DNA of 64,000 bases from positions 1-64,000 of the forward strand of contig NZ_JSXI01000029.1 of the NCBI RefSeq assembly GCF_000803065.1. Direction: 5' to 3'. Below the pieces are notes generated by a model. That model searched no databases and was not told the DNA's origin. It saw nothing but the letters and a program-made list of their open reading frames with translations. Below, piece by piece: positions 25,172 through 33,840 of the stretch. The position numbers and the translations under genes were made by a program. How positions within the stretch are numbered: position 1 is the stretch's first letter; each line of letters begins with the position of its first letter. This DNA is from Sphingomonas sp. ERG5. Lineage in GTDB: Bacteria; Pseudomonadota; Alphaproteobacteria; Sphingomonadales; Sphingomonadaceae.

Positions 25172-26383
25172 ATGCCGAAGCTGTTTCGCTCTCAATCGCC
25201 CGTCGCCACCGCCGTTCGTGCGCTGACGGTCCTTGCCCTGCCGGCCTTGCTTGGCGGCTGCAACATGGTCGTGCTCCATCCGGCGGGCGATGTCGCGGCG
25301 CAGCAGCGCGACCTGGTGGTCATCGCGACCGTGCTGATGCTGCTCATCATCATACCGGTGATCGCGCTCGTCGGGCTGTTCGCCTGGCGCTATCGCCACG
25401 CCAATACCGCTGCGCGCTACGAGCCGGATTGGGATCATTCGACTCAGCTGGAGCTGGTGATCTGGGCCGCGCCGCTGCTGATCATCATTTGCCTGGGCGC
25501 GATCACCTGGGTCGGTACGCATCTGCTCGACCCTTATCGCCCGATTGCCCGTACCGCGGCAGGCCAGCCAGTCGCCAGGGACGCGAAGCCGCTCGAAGTG
25601 CAGGTCGTGGCGCTCGACTGGAAATGGCTGTTCATCTATCCCGAATATGGCATCGCCACCGTCAACGAGATGGCGGCGCCGATCGACCGGCCGATCGCGT
25701 TCCGGATCACCTCCTCGTCGGTGATGAACTCCTTCTACATCCCGGCACTGGCCGGCCAGATCTACGCCATGCCGGGCATGGAGACCAAGCTTCACGCCGT
25801 GATCAACCGGCCGGGCGACTATGCCGGCTTCTCCGCCAACTATAGCGGCGACGGCTTTTCGGGCATGCGCTTCCGGTTCCACGGACTCAGCGATGCCGGC
25901 TTCGCCGCCTGGGTGGCCAAGGCGAAGGCGGCCGGCGGCACGCTTGATCGCGCGGGTTATCTGACGCTGGAACGGCCAAGCGAGAATGTCCCGGTGCGCC
26001 GCTACGCCAGCGTCGATCCCCAGCTTTACGACGCCGCGCTCAACCTGTGCGTCGAAAAGGGCAATATGTGCATGGCGGAGATGATGCGGATCGATGCGCG
26101 GGGCGGGCTGGGGCTGGCCGGCATCTATAATCTGCGGCCGCTGGAATATGACAAATATGCCCGTCGCGGCAGCCGCACCGTGCTGGGACCGCTTTCGGCC
26201 CGGGTCGGCGCCATCTGCACCACTGACGAGGGCATGGTATCGGCATTGACCGATCATTCCGCCGCCGCATCCCCGCCCAATGCCGCCTTACTGTCAGGGG
26301 CCGGCTTGCCGGTGCCGGGCCGCTCGTCGCGCGCGCAGCCGGCGATCGCACAGGCATCGCCCGTTCATCCGACCTCGCTTTGA
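25172..26383 (+). CDS. cyoA: Cytochrome bo3 ubiquinol oxidase subunit II
   Basis: CyoA is the membrane-anchored periplasmic subunit of the bo3 quinol oxidase. The 403-residue product has a lipoprotein leader ending LPALLGGC (Cys30), two membrane helices (about 45-70 and 95-115), and the cupredoxin domain with [20 protein letters not shown] and [20 protein letters not shown]. The CuA cysteines and histidines of cytochrome c oxidases are absent, as expected for a quinol oxidase. It is about 90 residues longer than the E. coli subunit; the extra part is a C-terminal tail ending in a Pro/Ser/Ala-rich stretch. It leads the cyoABCD-surf1-regBA series. Confidence 0.94.
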   Translation: MPKLFRSQSPVATAVRALTVLALPALLGGCNMVVLHPAGDVAAQQRDLVVIATVLMLLIIIPVIALVGLFAWRYRHANTAARYEPDWDHSTQLELVIWAAPLLIIICLGAITWVGTHLLDPYRPIARTAAGQPVARDAKPLEVQVVALDWKWLFIYPEYGIATVNEMAAPIDRPIAFRITSSSVMNSFYIPALAGQIYAMPGMETKLHAVINRPGDYAGFSANYSGDGFSGMRFRFHGLSDAGFAAWVAKAKAAGGTLDRAGYLTLERPSENVPVRRYASVDPQLYDAALNLCVEKGNMCMAEMMRIDARGGLGLAGIYNLRPLEYDKYARRGSRTVLGPLSARVGAICTTDEGMVSALTDHSAAASPPNAALLSGAGLPVPGRSSRAQPAIAQASPVHPTSL

Positions 26384-26396
26384 GAAGTCCGTATTC

Positions 26397-28400
26397 ATGA
26401 AATCCGATTTCGTCCCGATCAGCCCGATCTTCGGGCGCTTCACGCTCGACGCATTGCCGCTGCACGAACCGATCGTCGTCGCGACCTTCGCGGGCGTCGC
26501 GCTCGGTGGCATCGCGCTGCTGGGTGCGCTGAGCTATTTCAAGCTCTGGACCTATCTCTGGCGCGAATGGTTCACCACCGTCGACCATAAGCGCATCGGC
26601 ATCATGTACATGATCCTGGGGATGGTGATGCTGCTGCGCGGCTTTGCCGACGCGGTGATGATGCGGCTGCAACAGGCGATGGCGTTCAATGGGTCCGAAG
26701 GCTATCTGAATGCGCATCATTACGACCAGATCTTCACCGCGCACGGCGTGATCATGATTTTCTTCGTCGCCATGCCGCTGGTCACCGGACTGATGAATTA
26801 TATCGTCCCGCTGCAGATCGGCGCGCGCGACGTGTCCTTTCCCTTTCTCAACAATTTCAGCTTCTGGATGACCACCGCGGGCGCGGTGGTGGTGATGATG
26901 TCGCTGTTCGTCGGTGAATTCGCGCGCACCGGCTGGCTCGCTTATCCGCCGCTGTCGGGCATCGGCTATAGTCCTGGCGTCGGCGTGGATTATTACATCT
27001 GGGCGTTGCAGATCGCCGGGGTCGGCACGCTCCTGTCGGGCGTCAACCTGATCGCTACCATCGTCAAGATGCGTGCGCCCGGCATGACGATGATGAAGAT
27101 GCCGGTCTTCACCTGGACCTCGCTGTGCACCAACGTGCTGATCGTCGCCGCTTTCCCGGTGCTGACCGCAGTGCTCGGCCTGTTGTCGCTCGACCGTTAT
27201 GTCGGCACCAATTTCTTCACCAATGACTTCGGGGGCAACCCGATGATGTATGTGAACCTCATCTGGATCTGGGGCCATCCCGAAGTCTATATCCTGATCC
27301 TGCCGCTGTTCGGTGTCTTTTCGGAGGTTACCGCGACCTTCTCGGGCAAGCGGATCTTCGGCTATACGTCGATGGTCTATGCGACGGTGGTCATCACCAT
27401 CCTGTCGTACCTGGTCTGGCTGCACCATTTCTTCACCATGGGGTCGGGGGCGAGCGTCAACAGCTTCTTCGGCATCACCACCATGGTGATCTCGATCCCG
27501 ACCGGGGCGAAGCTCTTCAACTGGCTGTTCACCATGTATCGCGGGCGCATCCGCTTCGACTTGCCGATGATGTGGACGATCGCCTTCATGATCACGTTCG
27601 TGTTCGGTGGCATGACCGGCGTGCTGCTTGCCGTACCGCCGGCGGATTTCGTGCTGCACAACAGCCTGTTCCTGGTGGCGCATTTCCACAATGTGATCAT
27701 CGGCGGCGTGCTGTTCGGCCTGTTCGCGGGGATCAATTACTGGTTCCCGAAGGCGTTCGGCTTCCGGCTCGACCCCTTCTGGGGCAAGATTTCCTTCTGG
27801 TGCTGGGTGGTCGGATTCTGGGTCGCCTTCATGCCGCTCTATATTCTCGGCCTGATGGGGGTGACACGGCGGCTGCGCGTGTTCGACGATCCATCCTATC
27901 AGATCTGGTTCCAGATCGCGGCGTTCGGCGCGGTGCTGATCGCGGTCGGGATCGGCGCGATGCTGGTGCAATTCTATGTCAGCTTCCGCAAGCGCGAAGC
28001 ATTGCGCGACACGACCGGCGACCCCTGGGACGGGCGCACGCTGGAATGGTCGACCTCCTCGCCGCCGTCCGATTATAATTTCGCCTTCACCCCGGTGATC
28101 CATGACAATGATGCCTGGGCGGACATGAAGCGGCGGGGCTATCAACGGCCGGTCGATGGCTTCCGCGCTATCCATATGCCGAGCAACACCGGTACGGGCG
28201 TGATCCTTGCCGGGCTGAGCGTGGCCTTTTCGATCGGCATGATCTGGTATGTCTGGTGGCTGGCGGGCCTGAGCTTCGTCGCGCTGCTCGCCGTCGCGAT
28301 CGCCCATACCTTCAACTACAAGCGCGACTTCTTCATTCCCGCCGAAGAGGTCACGCGCGTCGAAGACGCGCGCACGCGCCAGCTCGCCACGGGAGCCTGA
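26397..28400 (+). CDS. cyoB: Cytochrome bo3 ubiquinol oxidase subunit I
   Basis: The 667-residue catalytic subunit carries heme b, heme o3 and CuB. The metal ligands are visible: [13 protein letters not shown] (low-spin heme), [17 protein letters not shown] with the CuB His and the cross-linked Tyr, [12 protein letters not shown] with two CuB His, and [11 protein letters not shown] with the o3 and second b ligands. About 15 membrane helices are present, as in E. coli CyoB. I chose ATG 26397, which gives [15 protein letters not shown], over the open frame to 26280 that overlaps cyoA. The gap to cyoA is 13 bases and cyoC starts two bases after the stop. Confidence 0.97.
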   Translation: MKSDFVPISPIFGRFTLDALPLHEPIVVATFAGVALGGIALLGALSYFKLWTYLWREWFTTVDHKRIGIMYMILGMVMLLRGFADAVMMRLQQAMAFNGSEGYLNAHHYDQIFTAHGVIMIFFVAMPLVTGLMNYIVPLQIGARDVSFPFLNNFSFWMTTAGAVVVMMSLFVGEFARTGWLAYPPLSGIGYSPGVGVDYYIWALQIAGVGTLLSGVNLIATIVKMRAPGMTMMKMPVFTWTSLCTNVLIVAAFPVLTAVLGLLSLDRYVGTNFFTNDFGGNPMMYVNLIWIWGHPEVYILILPLFGVFSEVTATFSGKRIFGYTSMVYATVVITILSYLVWLHHFFTMGSGASVNSFFGITTMVISIPTGAKLFNWLFTMYRGRIRFDLPMMWTIAFMITFVFGGMTGVLLAVPPADFVLHNSLFLVAHFHNVIIGGVLFGLFAGINYWFPKAFGFRLDPFWGKISFWCWVVGFWVAFMPLYILGLMGVTRRLRVFDDPSYQIWFQIAAFGAVLIAVGIGAMLVQFYVSFRKREALRDTTGDPWDGRTLEWSTSSPPSDYNFAFTPVIHDNDAWADMKRRGYQRPVDGFRAIHMPSNTGTGVILAGLSVAFSIGMIWYVWWLAGLSFVALLAVAIAHTFNYKRDFFIPAEEVTRVEDARTRQLATGA

Positions 28401-28402
28401 CG

Positions 28403-29038
28403 ATGTCGACAGCCATCACCGCACCGCTTCACGCGGACGGCAGCCCGGTCTTCCATCTCGCCGAGGAACCGCATCACCCGGAAGGCAGCAGCACCATGCT
28501 GGGCTTCTGGCTCTATCTGATGAGCGATTGCCTGATCTTCGCGATGCTGTTCGCAACCTATGGCGTGCTGGGCGCGAATTATGCGGCCGGACCGGCGCCG
28601 CGCGATTTGTTCGATCTGCCGCTGGTTGCGCTCAACACCGCGATGCTGCTCTTCTCCTCCATCACCTATGGCTTTGCCATGCTGGAGATGGCGCAGGGCC
28701 GGGTCGGCCGCACTCAGGCATGGCTCGCCGTCACCGGGCTGTTCGGCGCGGCTTTCCTCAGCATCGAACTCTATGAATTCTCCCATCTGATCCATATCGG
28801 CGCAACGCCGCAGCGCAGCGCTTTCCTGTCGTCCTTCTTCACGCTGGTCGGCACGCATGGGCTGCACGTCACCTTCGGGCTCCTCTGGCTGGTCGTGCTG
28901 ATGGTGCAGGTGGGACGGCGCGGGTTGATCCCGGCCAATCGGCGCCGGTTGATGTGCCTCAGCCTGTTCTGGCACTTTCTCGACGTCATCTGGATCGGCG
29001 TCTTCACCTTTGTCTATCTGATGGGAATGCTGCGATGA
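28403..29038 (+). CDS. cyoC: Cytochrome bo3 ubiquinol oxidase subunit III
   Basis: The 211-residue product has five hydrophobic helices and the family features STMLGFWLYLMSDCLIFAML near the N-terminus and GTHGLHVTFGLLWLVVLM in helix 4. The conserved Glu in FLSIELYEFSHLI lies in the lipid-facing helix. It stabilises subunit I and has no cofactors. It starts two bases after cyoB and overlaps cyoD by four bases. Confidence 0.95.
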   Translation: MSTAITAPLHADGSPVFHLAEEPHHPEGSSTMLGFWLYLMSDCLIFAMLFATYGVLGANYAAGPAPRDLFDLPLVALNTAMLLFSSITYGFAMLEMAQGRVGRTQAWLAVTGLFGAAFLSIELYEFSHLIHIGATPQRSAFLSSFFTLVGTHGLHVTFGLLWLVVLMVQVGRRGLIPANRRRLMCLSLFWHFLDVIWIGVFTFVYLMGMLR

Positions 29039-29415
29039 GCGCGCACGAACGTGGCCATGAGCCGGGCGAAACCGGCGAACACGGCCAGGCCCATGGATCG
29101 CGCAAGACCTATCTGATCGGCTTCGGCCTGTCGGTGCTGCTGACCGCCATCCCGTTCTGGCTGGTGATGACCGGTGCGCTCCCCAACCAGGTCATCGCGC
29201 CGATCATCATGGCGTTGGCGATGGTACAAATCGTCGTCCACATGATATTCTTCCTGCACATGGACGCGAAGTCGGAAGGGGGCTGGAACCTGATGGCGTT
29301 GATCTTCACCATCGTTGTCGTGGTGATCACGCTCGCGGGCTCGCTCTGGGTCATGTATCACATGAACACCAACATGATGCCGATGTCCGCGCACGACATG
29401 CGACAGATGCCGTGA
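29035..29415 (+). CDS. cyoD: Cytochrome bo3 ubiquinol oxidase subunit IV
   Basis: This 126-residue subunit has three membrane helices and the family segment VQIVVHMIFFLHMDAKSEGG. The N-terminal 22 residues are hydrophilic and His/Gly/Glu-rich, and the tail is Met-rich (NTNMMPMSAHDMRQMP), which is longer than usual. CyoD assists CuB and heme loading into subunit I. It overlaps cyoC as ATGA and the surf1 start by four bases. Confidence 0.94.
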   Translation: MSAHERGHEPGETGEHGQAHGSRKTYLIGFGLSVLLTAIPFWLVMTGALPNQVIAPIIMALAMVQIVVHMIFFLHMDAKSEGGWNLMALIFTIVVVVITLAGSLWVMYHMNTNMMPMSAHDMRQMP

Positions 29416-30218
29416 CCGCCGCCGGCCGGCGCGGCCCGCAGCCCCGGTCGCGGGCCGGGCTTGTCGCGCTTGGCCTGGTGGCGGCATCGATCTTCGCCGG
29501 ACTGATCGCGCTGGGCGTCTGGCAAGTCCAGCGCCGGGCCTGGAAGCTGGACCTGATCGCACAGGTCGAGCAGCGCATCCACGCTCCCGCCGTGGCGGTT
29601 CCCGGCCCGGATCAATGGTCCGGGCTCACCGCATCGACGCACGCCTATCGCCGGGTGCGCGTGCGCGGCGTCTATCTCGATCGCCGTGAGAGCTTCGTGC
29701 AGGCGACGACAGTGTTGGGTGGCGGCTATTGGGTGATGACGCCGCTGCGCACCGATCAGGGCTTCATCGTACTGATCAATCGCGGTTTCCTGCCGCCTGA
29801 GCAGCGTCGCGTGCAGAATCAGGCAACGCGCGAAGACACCGCTCCGGTAACCGTTACCGGCCTGCTTCGCATGAGCGAAGCCGGGGGCGGCTTTCTGCGC
29901 GTCAATGATCCGCGTTCGGCGCGCTGGTATTCGCGCGACGTCGCGGCCATCGCCGCCGCGCACGGCCTGCACGACGTCGCTCCCTATTTCATCGACGCCG
30001 ATGCCGATTCAGGCGCGGCCGGAGCAGCAGCGGGCGGTGCAGCAGGGGGCGATCGGGCCGGGCCGGTCGGCGGGCTGACCATTATCGCTTTCCCCAATAA
30101 TCATGCCGTTTATGCGCTGACCTGGTTCGCGCTGGCGGCGATGGTCGCGGCCGGGGCCGCTTATGCGATCCGCAGCGAATGGCGTAACCGGCGCGACGGC
30201 GATAGGGAGGGCGCGTGA
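29412..30218 (+). CDS. SURF1 family oxidase assembly protein
   Basis: SURF1 proteins help place heme into the catalytic subunit of heme-copper oxidases. This 268-residue member has an N-terminal helix (LVALGLVAASIFAGLIALGV) leading into WQVQRRAWKLDLIAQVEQRI, the periplasmic core GGYWVMTPLRTDQGFIVLIN with RGFLPPEQR, and a C-terminal helix (YALTWFALAAMVAAGAAYAI). A Gly/Ala-rich insertion lies near residues 202-215 where other members have a short loop. Translation starts at GTG 29412 inside the end of cyoD. Its position between cyoD and regB suggests it serves this bo3 oxidase. Confidence 0.92.
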   Translation: MTAAGRRGPQPRSRAGLVALGLVAASIFAGLIALGVWQVQRRAWKLDLIAQVEQRIHAPAVAVPGPDQWSGLTASTHAYRRVRVRGVYLDRRESFVQATTVLGGGYWVMTPLRTDQGFIVLINRGFLPPEQRRVQNQATREDTAPVTVTGLLRMSEAGGGFLRVNDPRSARWYSRDVAAIAAAHGLHDVAPYFIDADADSGAAGAAAGGAAGGDRAGPVGGLTIIAFPNNHAVYALTWFALAAMVAAGAAYAIRSEWRNRRDGDREGA

Positions 30219-31558
30219 GAACGCGGCGCCTCCGACCGCGCAACGGATTGCGAGCGACAGCGATGGCGTCCTTATTGTCGGCCGATGCCGCCGGCCACAA
30301 GAACATGGTCCAGCTCATCCAGTTGCGCTGGCTGGCGGTCGCGGGTCAGCTGGCGACGATCCTGGCGGTTCATTTCGGCATGGGCGTTTCCTTGCCGCTC
30401 GTGCCGATGTTCGCGGTGCTGCTCGGGCTGGTGACGCTCAACAGCGTCAGCCTGGCGCTGCTGCGCAAACGCCGCGGCGTCGCCAATGCCGAATTGTTCC
30501 TGGCCCTGCTGCTCGACGTCGCGGCGCTCACCGTTCAGCTTTATCTCAGCGGCGGCGCCACCAACCCGTTCGCATCGCTCTTCCTGCTGCAAGTCGTGCT
30601 TGGCGCGGTGTTGCTCGAACGCTGGTCGAGCTGGGTGATCGTCGGTGCGACCATCGTGTGTTTCACGCTGTTGATGATGGTCTATCGTCCGCTCGATCTG
30701 CCGCACCGTTACATCGGCAATCTGTTCGGCCTGCATGTTCAGGGCATGGCGGTCTGTTTCGTGCTGATCGCCATCCTGCTAGTGTTGTTCGTCACCCGCA
30801 TCACCGGCAATCTGCGCGCGCGCGACGCGCATGTCGCGGATATGCGGCAACAGGCGGTGGAGCAGGACCATGTCATCCGCATCGGGCTGTTGGCATCGGG
30901 CGCGGCGCATGAACTGGGAACGCCGCTGGCGTCGCTCGCGGTGATCCTCAACGACTGGCGCCGGATGCCCAAACTGGCCGGCGATCCGGAGATGGTCGAG
31001 GAAATCGAGGACATGCAGGCCGAGGTGCAGCGCTGCAAGGCGATCGTCACCGGCATCCTGATGTCGGCGGGCGAAGCACGGGGCGAGGCGCCGGCAATCA
31101 CCAGCGTCCACGCCTTTCTCGACGAGCTGGTCGCCGACTGGCGCACCACGCGCAGCGGCACCATTCTGGCCTATGACAATCATTTCGGGGCGGACTTGCC
31201 GATCGTCTCCGACACCGCGCTGAAGCAAGTGATCTGCAACATCCTCGACAATGCCGCCGAGGCGTCGCCGCAATGGATCAGCCTGTCGGTCGATCGCAGT
31301 GCCGATGCGATCATCCTTGCGGTGCGCGACAGGGGGCCCGGCTTTACCCCGGCCATGCTCGAAAATTACGGCAAGCCCTATCAATCGACCAAACGGCGTC
31401 CCGGCAGCGGGCTGGGGCTGTTCCTGGTCGTCAATGTGATGCGGAAATTCGGCGGCAATGTCGTGGCGCGCAATCTCGACCGGCGCGGCGCCGAAGTCAC
31501 GCTGACCTTGCCGGTCGCGGCGGTTGCGCTCGCGGGGAGGGGCGAGGATGACGGATAG
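30215..31558 (+). CDS. regB: Redox-sensing histidine kinase, RegB/PrrB/ActS type
   Basis: The 447-residue kinase has six membrane helices in its N-terminal half (about 30-200), with the quinone-proximal loop GGATNPFASLFLLQVVLGAV that is a RegB signature. The H-box is ASGAAHELGTPLASLAVIL. The ATPase domain has NILDNAAEASP (N-box), VRDRGPGF (G1) and GSGLGLFLVVNVMRKFGG (G2). I do not see the redox-active Cys in the usual dimerisation position; the linker DMRQQAVEQDHVIRIGLLAS has none. It starts at GTG 30215 overlapping the surf1 stop and is followed by its regulator with an 11-base overlap. Confidence 0.9.
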   Translation: MRTRRLRPRNGLRATAMASLLSADAAGHKNMVQLIQLRWLAVAGQLATILAVHFGMGVSLPLVPMFAVLLGLVTLNSVSLALLRKRRGVANAELFLALLLDVAALTVQLYLSGGATNPFASLFLLQVVLGAVLLERWSSWVIVGATIVCFTLLMMVYRPLDLPHRYIGNLFGLHVQGMAVCFVLIAILLVLFVTRITGNLRARDAHVADMRQQAVEQDHVIRIGLLASGAAHELGTPLASLAVILNDWRRMPKLAGDPEMVEEIEDMQAEVQRCKAIVTGILMSAGEARGEAPAITSVHAFLDELVADWRTTRSGTILAYDNHFGADLPIVSDTALKQVICNILDNAAEASPQWISLSVDRSADAIILAVRDRGPGFTPAMLENYGKPYQSTKRRPGSGLGLFLVVNVMRKFGGNVVARNLDRRGAEVTLTLPVAAVALAGRGEDDG

Positions 31559-32084
31559 CCGGACTCTGCTCATTGTCGAGGATGACGAGGCGTTCGCGCG
31601 CACCCTGCGCCGGTCGTTCGAGCGGCGTGGTTACAGGGTTCTGGTCGCGAACGGCCCCGAAACCATGGCGGCGCTGCTGCTTGAGGGGCATGTCCTGAAT
31701 TATGCCGTGGTCGATCTGAAACTGGGTCAGGCGTCGGGGCTTGCCTGTATCCGCGCGCTGCATGCCCATGATCCGGCGACGCTGATCGTCGTTCTGACCG
31801 GCTATGCGAGCATCGCCACCGCCGTCGAAGCCGTGAAGCTGGGTGCCGCGCATTATCTCGCCAAACCATCGAACACCGACGATATCGAAGCGGCCTTTCA
31901 CAAGGCGGAAGGCGATGTGGATATACCGCTCGACGGACGGCAAACGTCGATCAAGACGCTCGAATGGGAGCATATCCACGAAACGCTCGCCGATACCGGG
32001 TTCAATATCTCGGAGACTGCGCGCCGCCTCGGCATGCATCGGCGGACGCTCGCGCGCAAACTGGAGAAGCGGCAGGTGAAGTAG
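31548..32084 (+). CDS. regA: Response regulator, RegA/PrrA/ActR type
   Basis: The 178-residue regulator has a receiver domain with acidic pocket EDDEAF, phosphoacceptor Asp56 in AVVDLKLGQASG, and the conserved Lys in HYLAKPSNTDDI. A short Pro-containing linker follows, then a Fis-type helix-turn-helix, NISETARRLGMHRRTLARKL. This is the typical compact RegA architecture. Its start at 31548 overlaps the kinase gene. In other alphaproteobacteria the pair adjusts respiratory genes to oxygen and redox state; lying downstream of cyo implies the operon may control itself. Confidence 0.92.
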   Translation: MTDSRTLLIVEDDEAFARTLRRSFERRGYRVLVANGPETMAALLLEGHVLNYAVVDLKLGQASGLACIRALHAHDPATLIVVLTGYASIATAVEAVKLGAAHYLAKPSNTDDIEAAFHKAEGDVDIPLDGRQTSIKTLEWEHIHETLADTGFNISETARRLGMHRRTLARKLEKRQVK

Positions 32085-32191
32085 CGGGCAATCGCGCCGT
32101 GTCCGGCGATCGGCGGGCGGCTCTTCCGAGCGGGGCAAGGAGGAACCCCTGCGCTCCCCGGCATCAAATCGGCCAATTGTCACGGCAGGCG

Positions 32192-32208
32192 ATTTCCGCG
32201 ACGGAAAT
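32192..32208. promoter_or_regulatory. Short perfect palindrome upstream of ECF sigma gene
   Basis: ATTTCCG and CGGAAAT are exact inverted repeats around CGA, 36 bases before the sigma-factor start codon. This could be an operator or part of an autoregulated promoter. The short length makes chance possible. Confidence 0.3.
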
Positions 32209-32244
32209 GCTGCTCTTGCCCATCTCATCTACTAGGAGGGGTGA

Positions 32245-32844
32245 ATGGCGCGTGTCGATCTGGTCACTTGGGTGGCGCGGAATATTCTTCCGCACGAACC
32301 CGCGCTGCGCCGGTGGCTGCTGCGCAGCGTGGCGCGCCAGGATATCGAGGACGTCATCCAGGAGGCATATTGCAGCATCGCGGCGATGGACGACATCACA
32401 CACATTCTCGAACCCAAGCGGTATTTTTTCCAGATCGCGCGCAACATCGTTCTGGCCGATCTGCGTCGCGCGCGCGTGGTGCAGATCGACGCGATCGGGG
32501 GCGCCGCCGAGATGGAGCAAGCCATTACCGGCTATACCGACGAACTGTCGCCCGAGCGCATTGCGATCGACCGCGCCTGGCTTGCGCGCATTGGCGCGCT
32601 GCTGGCAGGGTTGCCGGAGCGGCGGCGTGCCGTCTTCCGGCTGCGCAAGATCGAGGGCCTTTCGCAGCGCGAGGCGGCGGAACGCCTGGGTGTGACCGAA
32701 ATGGTCGTCGAAAATGACCTGACCCGAGGATTGCGCAGCATCCTGGCTGGATTGAGCGATGAGGAGCGCTCCGAACTGTCCCTGTTTACCAGGAAGCCCA
32801 TGTTCACGAAGAGGCAAAGCCATGCACGTCCGCGAAACCGCTGA
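32245..32844 (+). CDS. ECF RNA polymerase sigma factor, FecI-like (first pair)
   Basis: The 199-residue sigma factor has region 2 (RQDIEDVIQEAYCSIAAMDD and KRYFFQIARNIVLADLRRAR) and region 4 (LAGLPERRRAVFRLRKIEGL and SQREAAERLGVTEMVVENDL). These are the two domains of the iron-starvation/FecI ECF class. A strong AGGAGGGG precedes the ATG at 32245. The end overlaps the FecR gene by 23 bases, so the pair is made together. It should transcribe the downstream TonB-receptor operon when the receptor signals through FecR. The C-terminal tail beyond region 4 is longer than usual and basic. Confidence 0.92.
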   Translation: MARVDLVTWVARNILPHEPALRRWLLRSVARQDIEDVIQEAYCSIAAMDDITHILEPKRYFFQIARNIVLADLRRARVVQIDAIGGAAEMEQAITGYTDELSPERIAIDRAWLARIGALLAGLPERRRAVFRLRKIEGLSQREAAERLGVTEMVVENDLTRGLRSILAGLSDEERSELSLFTRKPMFTKRQSHARPRNR

Positions 32845-33754
32845 CGCGATCAACCGCGACGCCGCGGAATGGGTGGTCCGGGTCGATCGCGCATGCGACG
32901 ATCCGGCGATCGCGGCGGAACTCGCCGCGTGGCTGGCCGGCGACACGCGTCGGCAGGGCGCCTATCTTCGCGCTCAGGCGATGTGGCGGCATCTCGACGA
33001 TGTGGATGAAGATGTGTCCGAGACTCGTCGGGTGCCGGCGCGCCGCTGGATCATGACGCTTGGCGGCGGTCTCGCGGCCGCGGCGATGGCGGGCGTCTTC
33101 TGGCTGGGGGGCGATGGAAGCCGTGCCTATACGACGGCGCTGGGCGAGCGGACGCGCACCGAACTGACCGATGGATCAGTCATGGTGCTGAACACCGCCA
33201 GCCTCTCGCATGTGCGGATGACGCCGTCGCGCCGCCTGGTCGATATGGAGCGTGGCGAGGCCTGGTTCCATGTCGCCAAGGATCGATCGCGGCCGTTCGT
33301 CGTCTCGGCCGGGCCGATACGAGTCGAAGCGGTCGGGACGGCATTCGCGGTACGGCGCCGCAACGGCGCCACCGACGTCACGGTCACGTCGGGCACGGTG
33401 CGCGCCTGGTCCGAGGCGACACCGACGCGCTTCATCAGCCTCAGGGCCGGGCACCGCGTGCGGCTTCAGGATGCGACCGGGGCAAGCAATGCCGCGATCA
33501 GGAGCGACGGCGTCGGTCAGGCGCTGGCCTGGTCGCGCGGCGAGATCGTGCTCGACGGGATGACGCTGGCCGAGGCCGCAGCCGAGTTCAACCGCTACAA
33601 CCGTCATCAGGTGACGGTCGAGGAAAGCCTGGCCAATCGCAGGCTTGTCGGCTGGTTCCAGGCCAATGATCCCGAAAGCTTCGCGCGATCGGCGGCGACC
33701 ATGGTCGGCGGCCATACCGAACAGGATGAAGCGACGACACGGATCGTGAAATAA
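32822..33754 (+). CDS. FecR-family anti-sigma factor (first pair)
   Basis: This 310-residue protein has an N-terminal cytoplasmic DUF4880 domain (ADAINRDAAEWVVRVDRACD, then AAWLAGDTRRQGAYLRAQAM), one membrane helix near 75-93 (TLGGGLAAAAMAGVFWLGG), and the periplasmic FecR domain (RTELTDGSVMVLNTAS, GEAWFHVAKDRSRPFVV). A C-terminal STN-like part reads AAEFNRYNRHQVTVEESLAN. FecR proteins hold and activate the partner sigma factor and receive the signal from a TonB receptor. I chose ATG 32822, preceded by GAGG, over the longer frame from 32759, which overlaps the sigma gene further. The receptor starts 86 bases later. Confidence 0.9.
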   Translation: MHVRETADAINRDAAEWVVRVDRACDDPAIAAELAAWLAGDTRRQGAYLRAQAMWRHLDDVDEDVSETRRVPARRWIMTLGGGLAAAAMAGVFWLGGDGSRAYTTALGERTRTELTDGSVMVLNTASLSHVRMTPSRRLVDMERGEAWFHVAKDRSRPFVVSAGPIRVEAVGTAFAVRRRNGATDVTVTSGTVRAWSEATPTRFISLRAGHRVRLQDATGASNAAIRSDGVGQALAWSRGEIVLDGMTLAEAAAEFNRYNRHQVTVEESLANRRLVGWFQANDPESFARSAATMVGGHTEQDEATTRIVK

Positions 33755-33840
33755 TCGCGGTGCGGTGACGGAAGATCGCAGGCCGCCCATCCAGTTTCAT
33801 AGACGCGCTTAAGACGCGTAGACGAAAAGAGGAGGGGGCT

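Noticed and set aside
26040..28307. 755-codon minus-strand open frame
   Set aside because: Antisense to cyoA and cyoB, whose metal ligands and helices are fully conserved; the frame is His/Asp/Arg-rich and unstructured.
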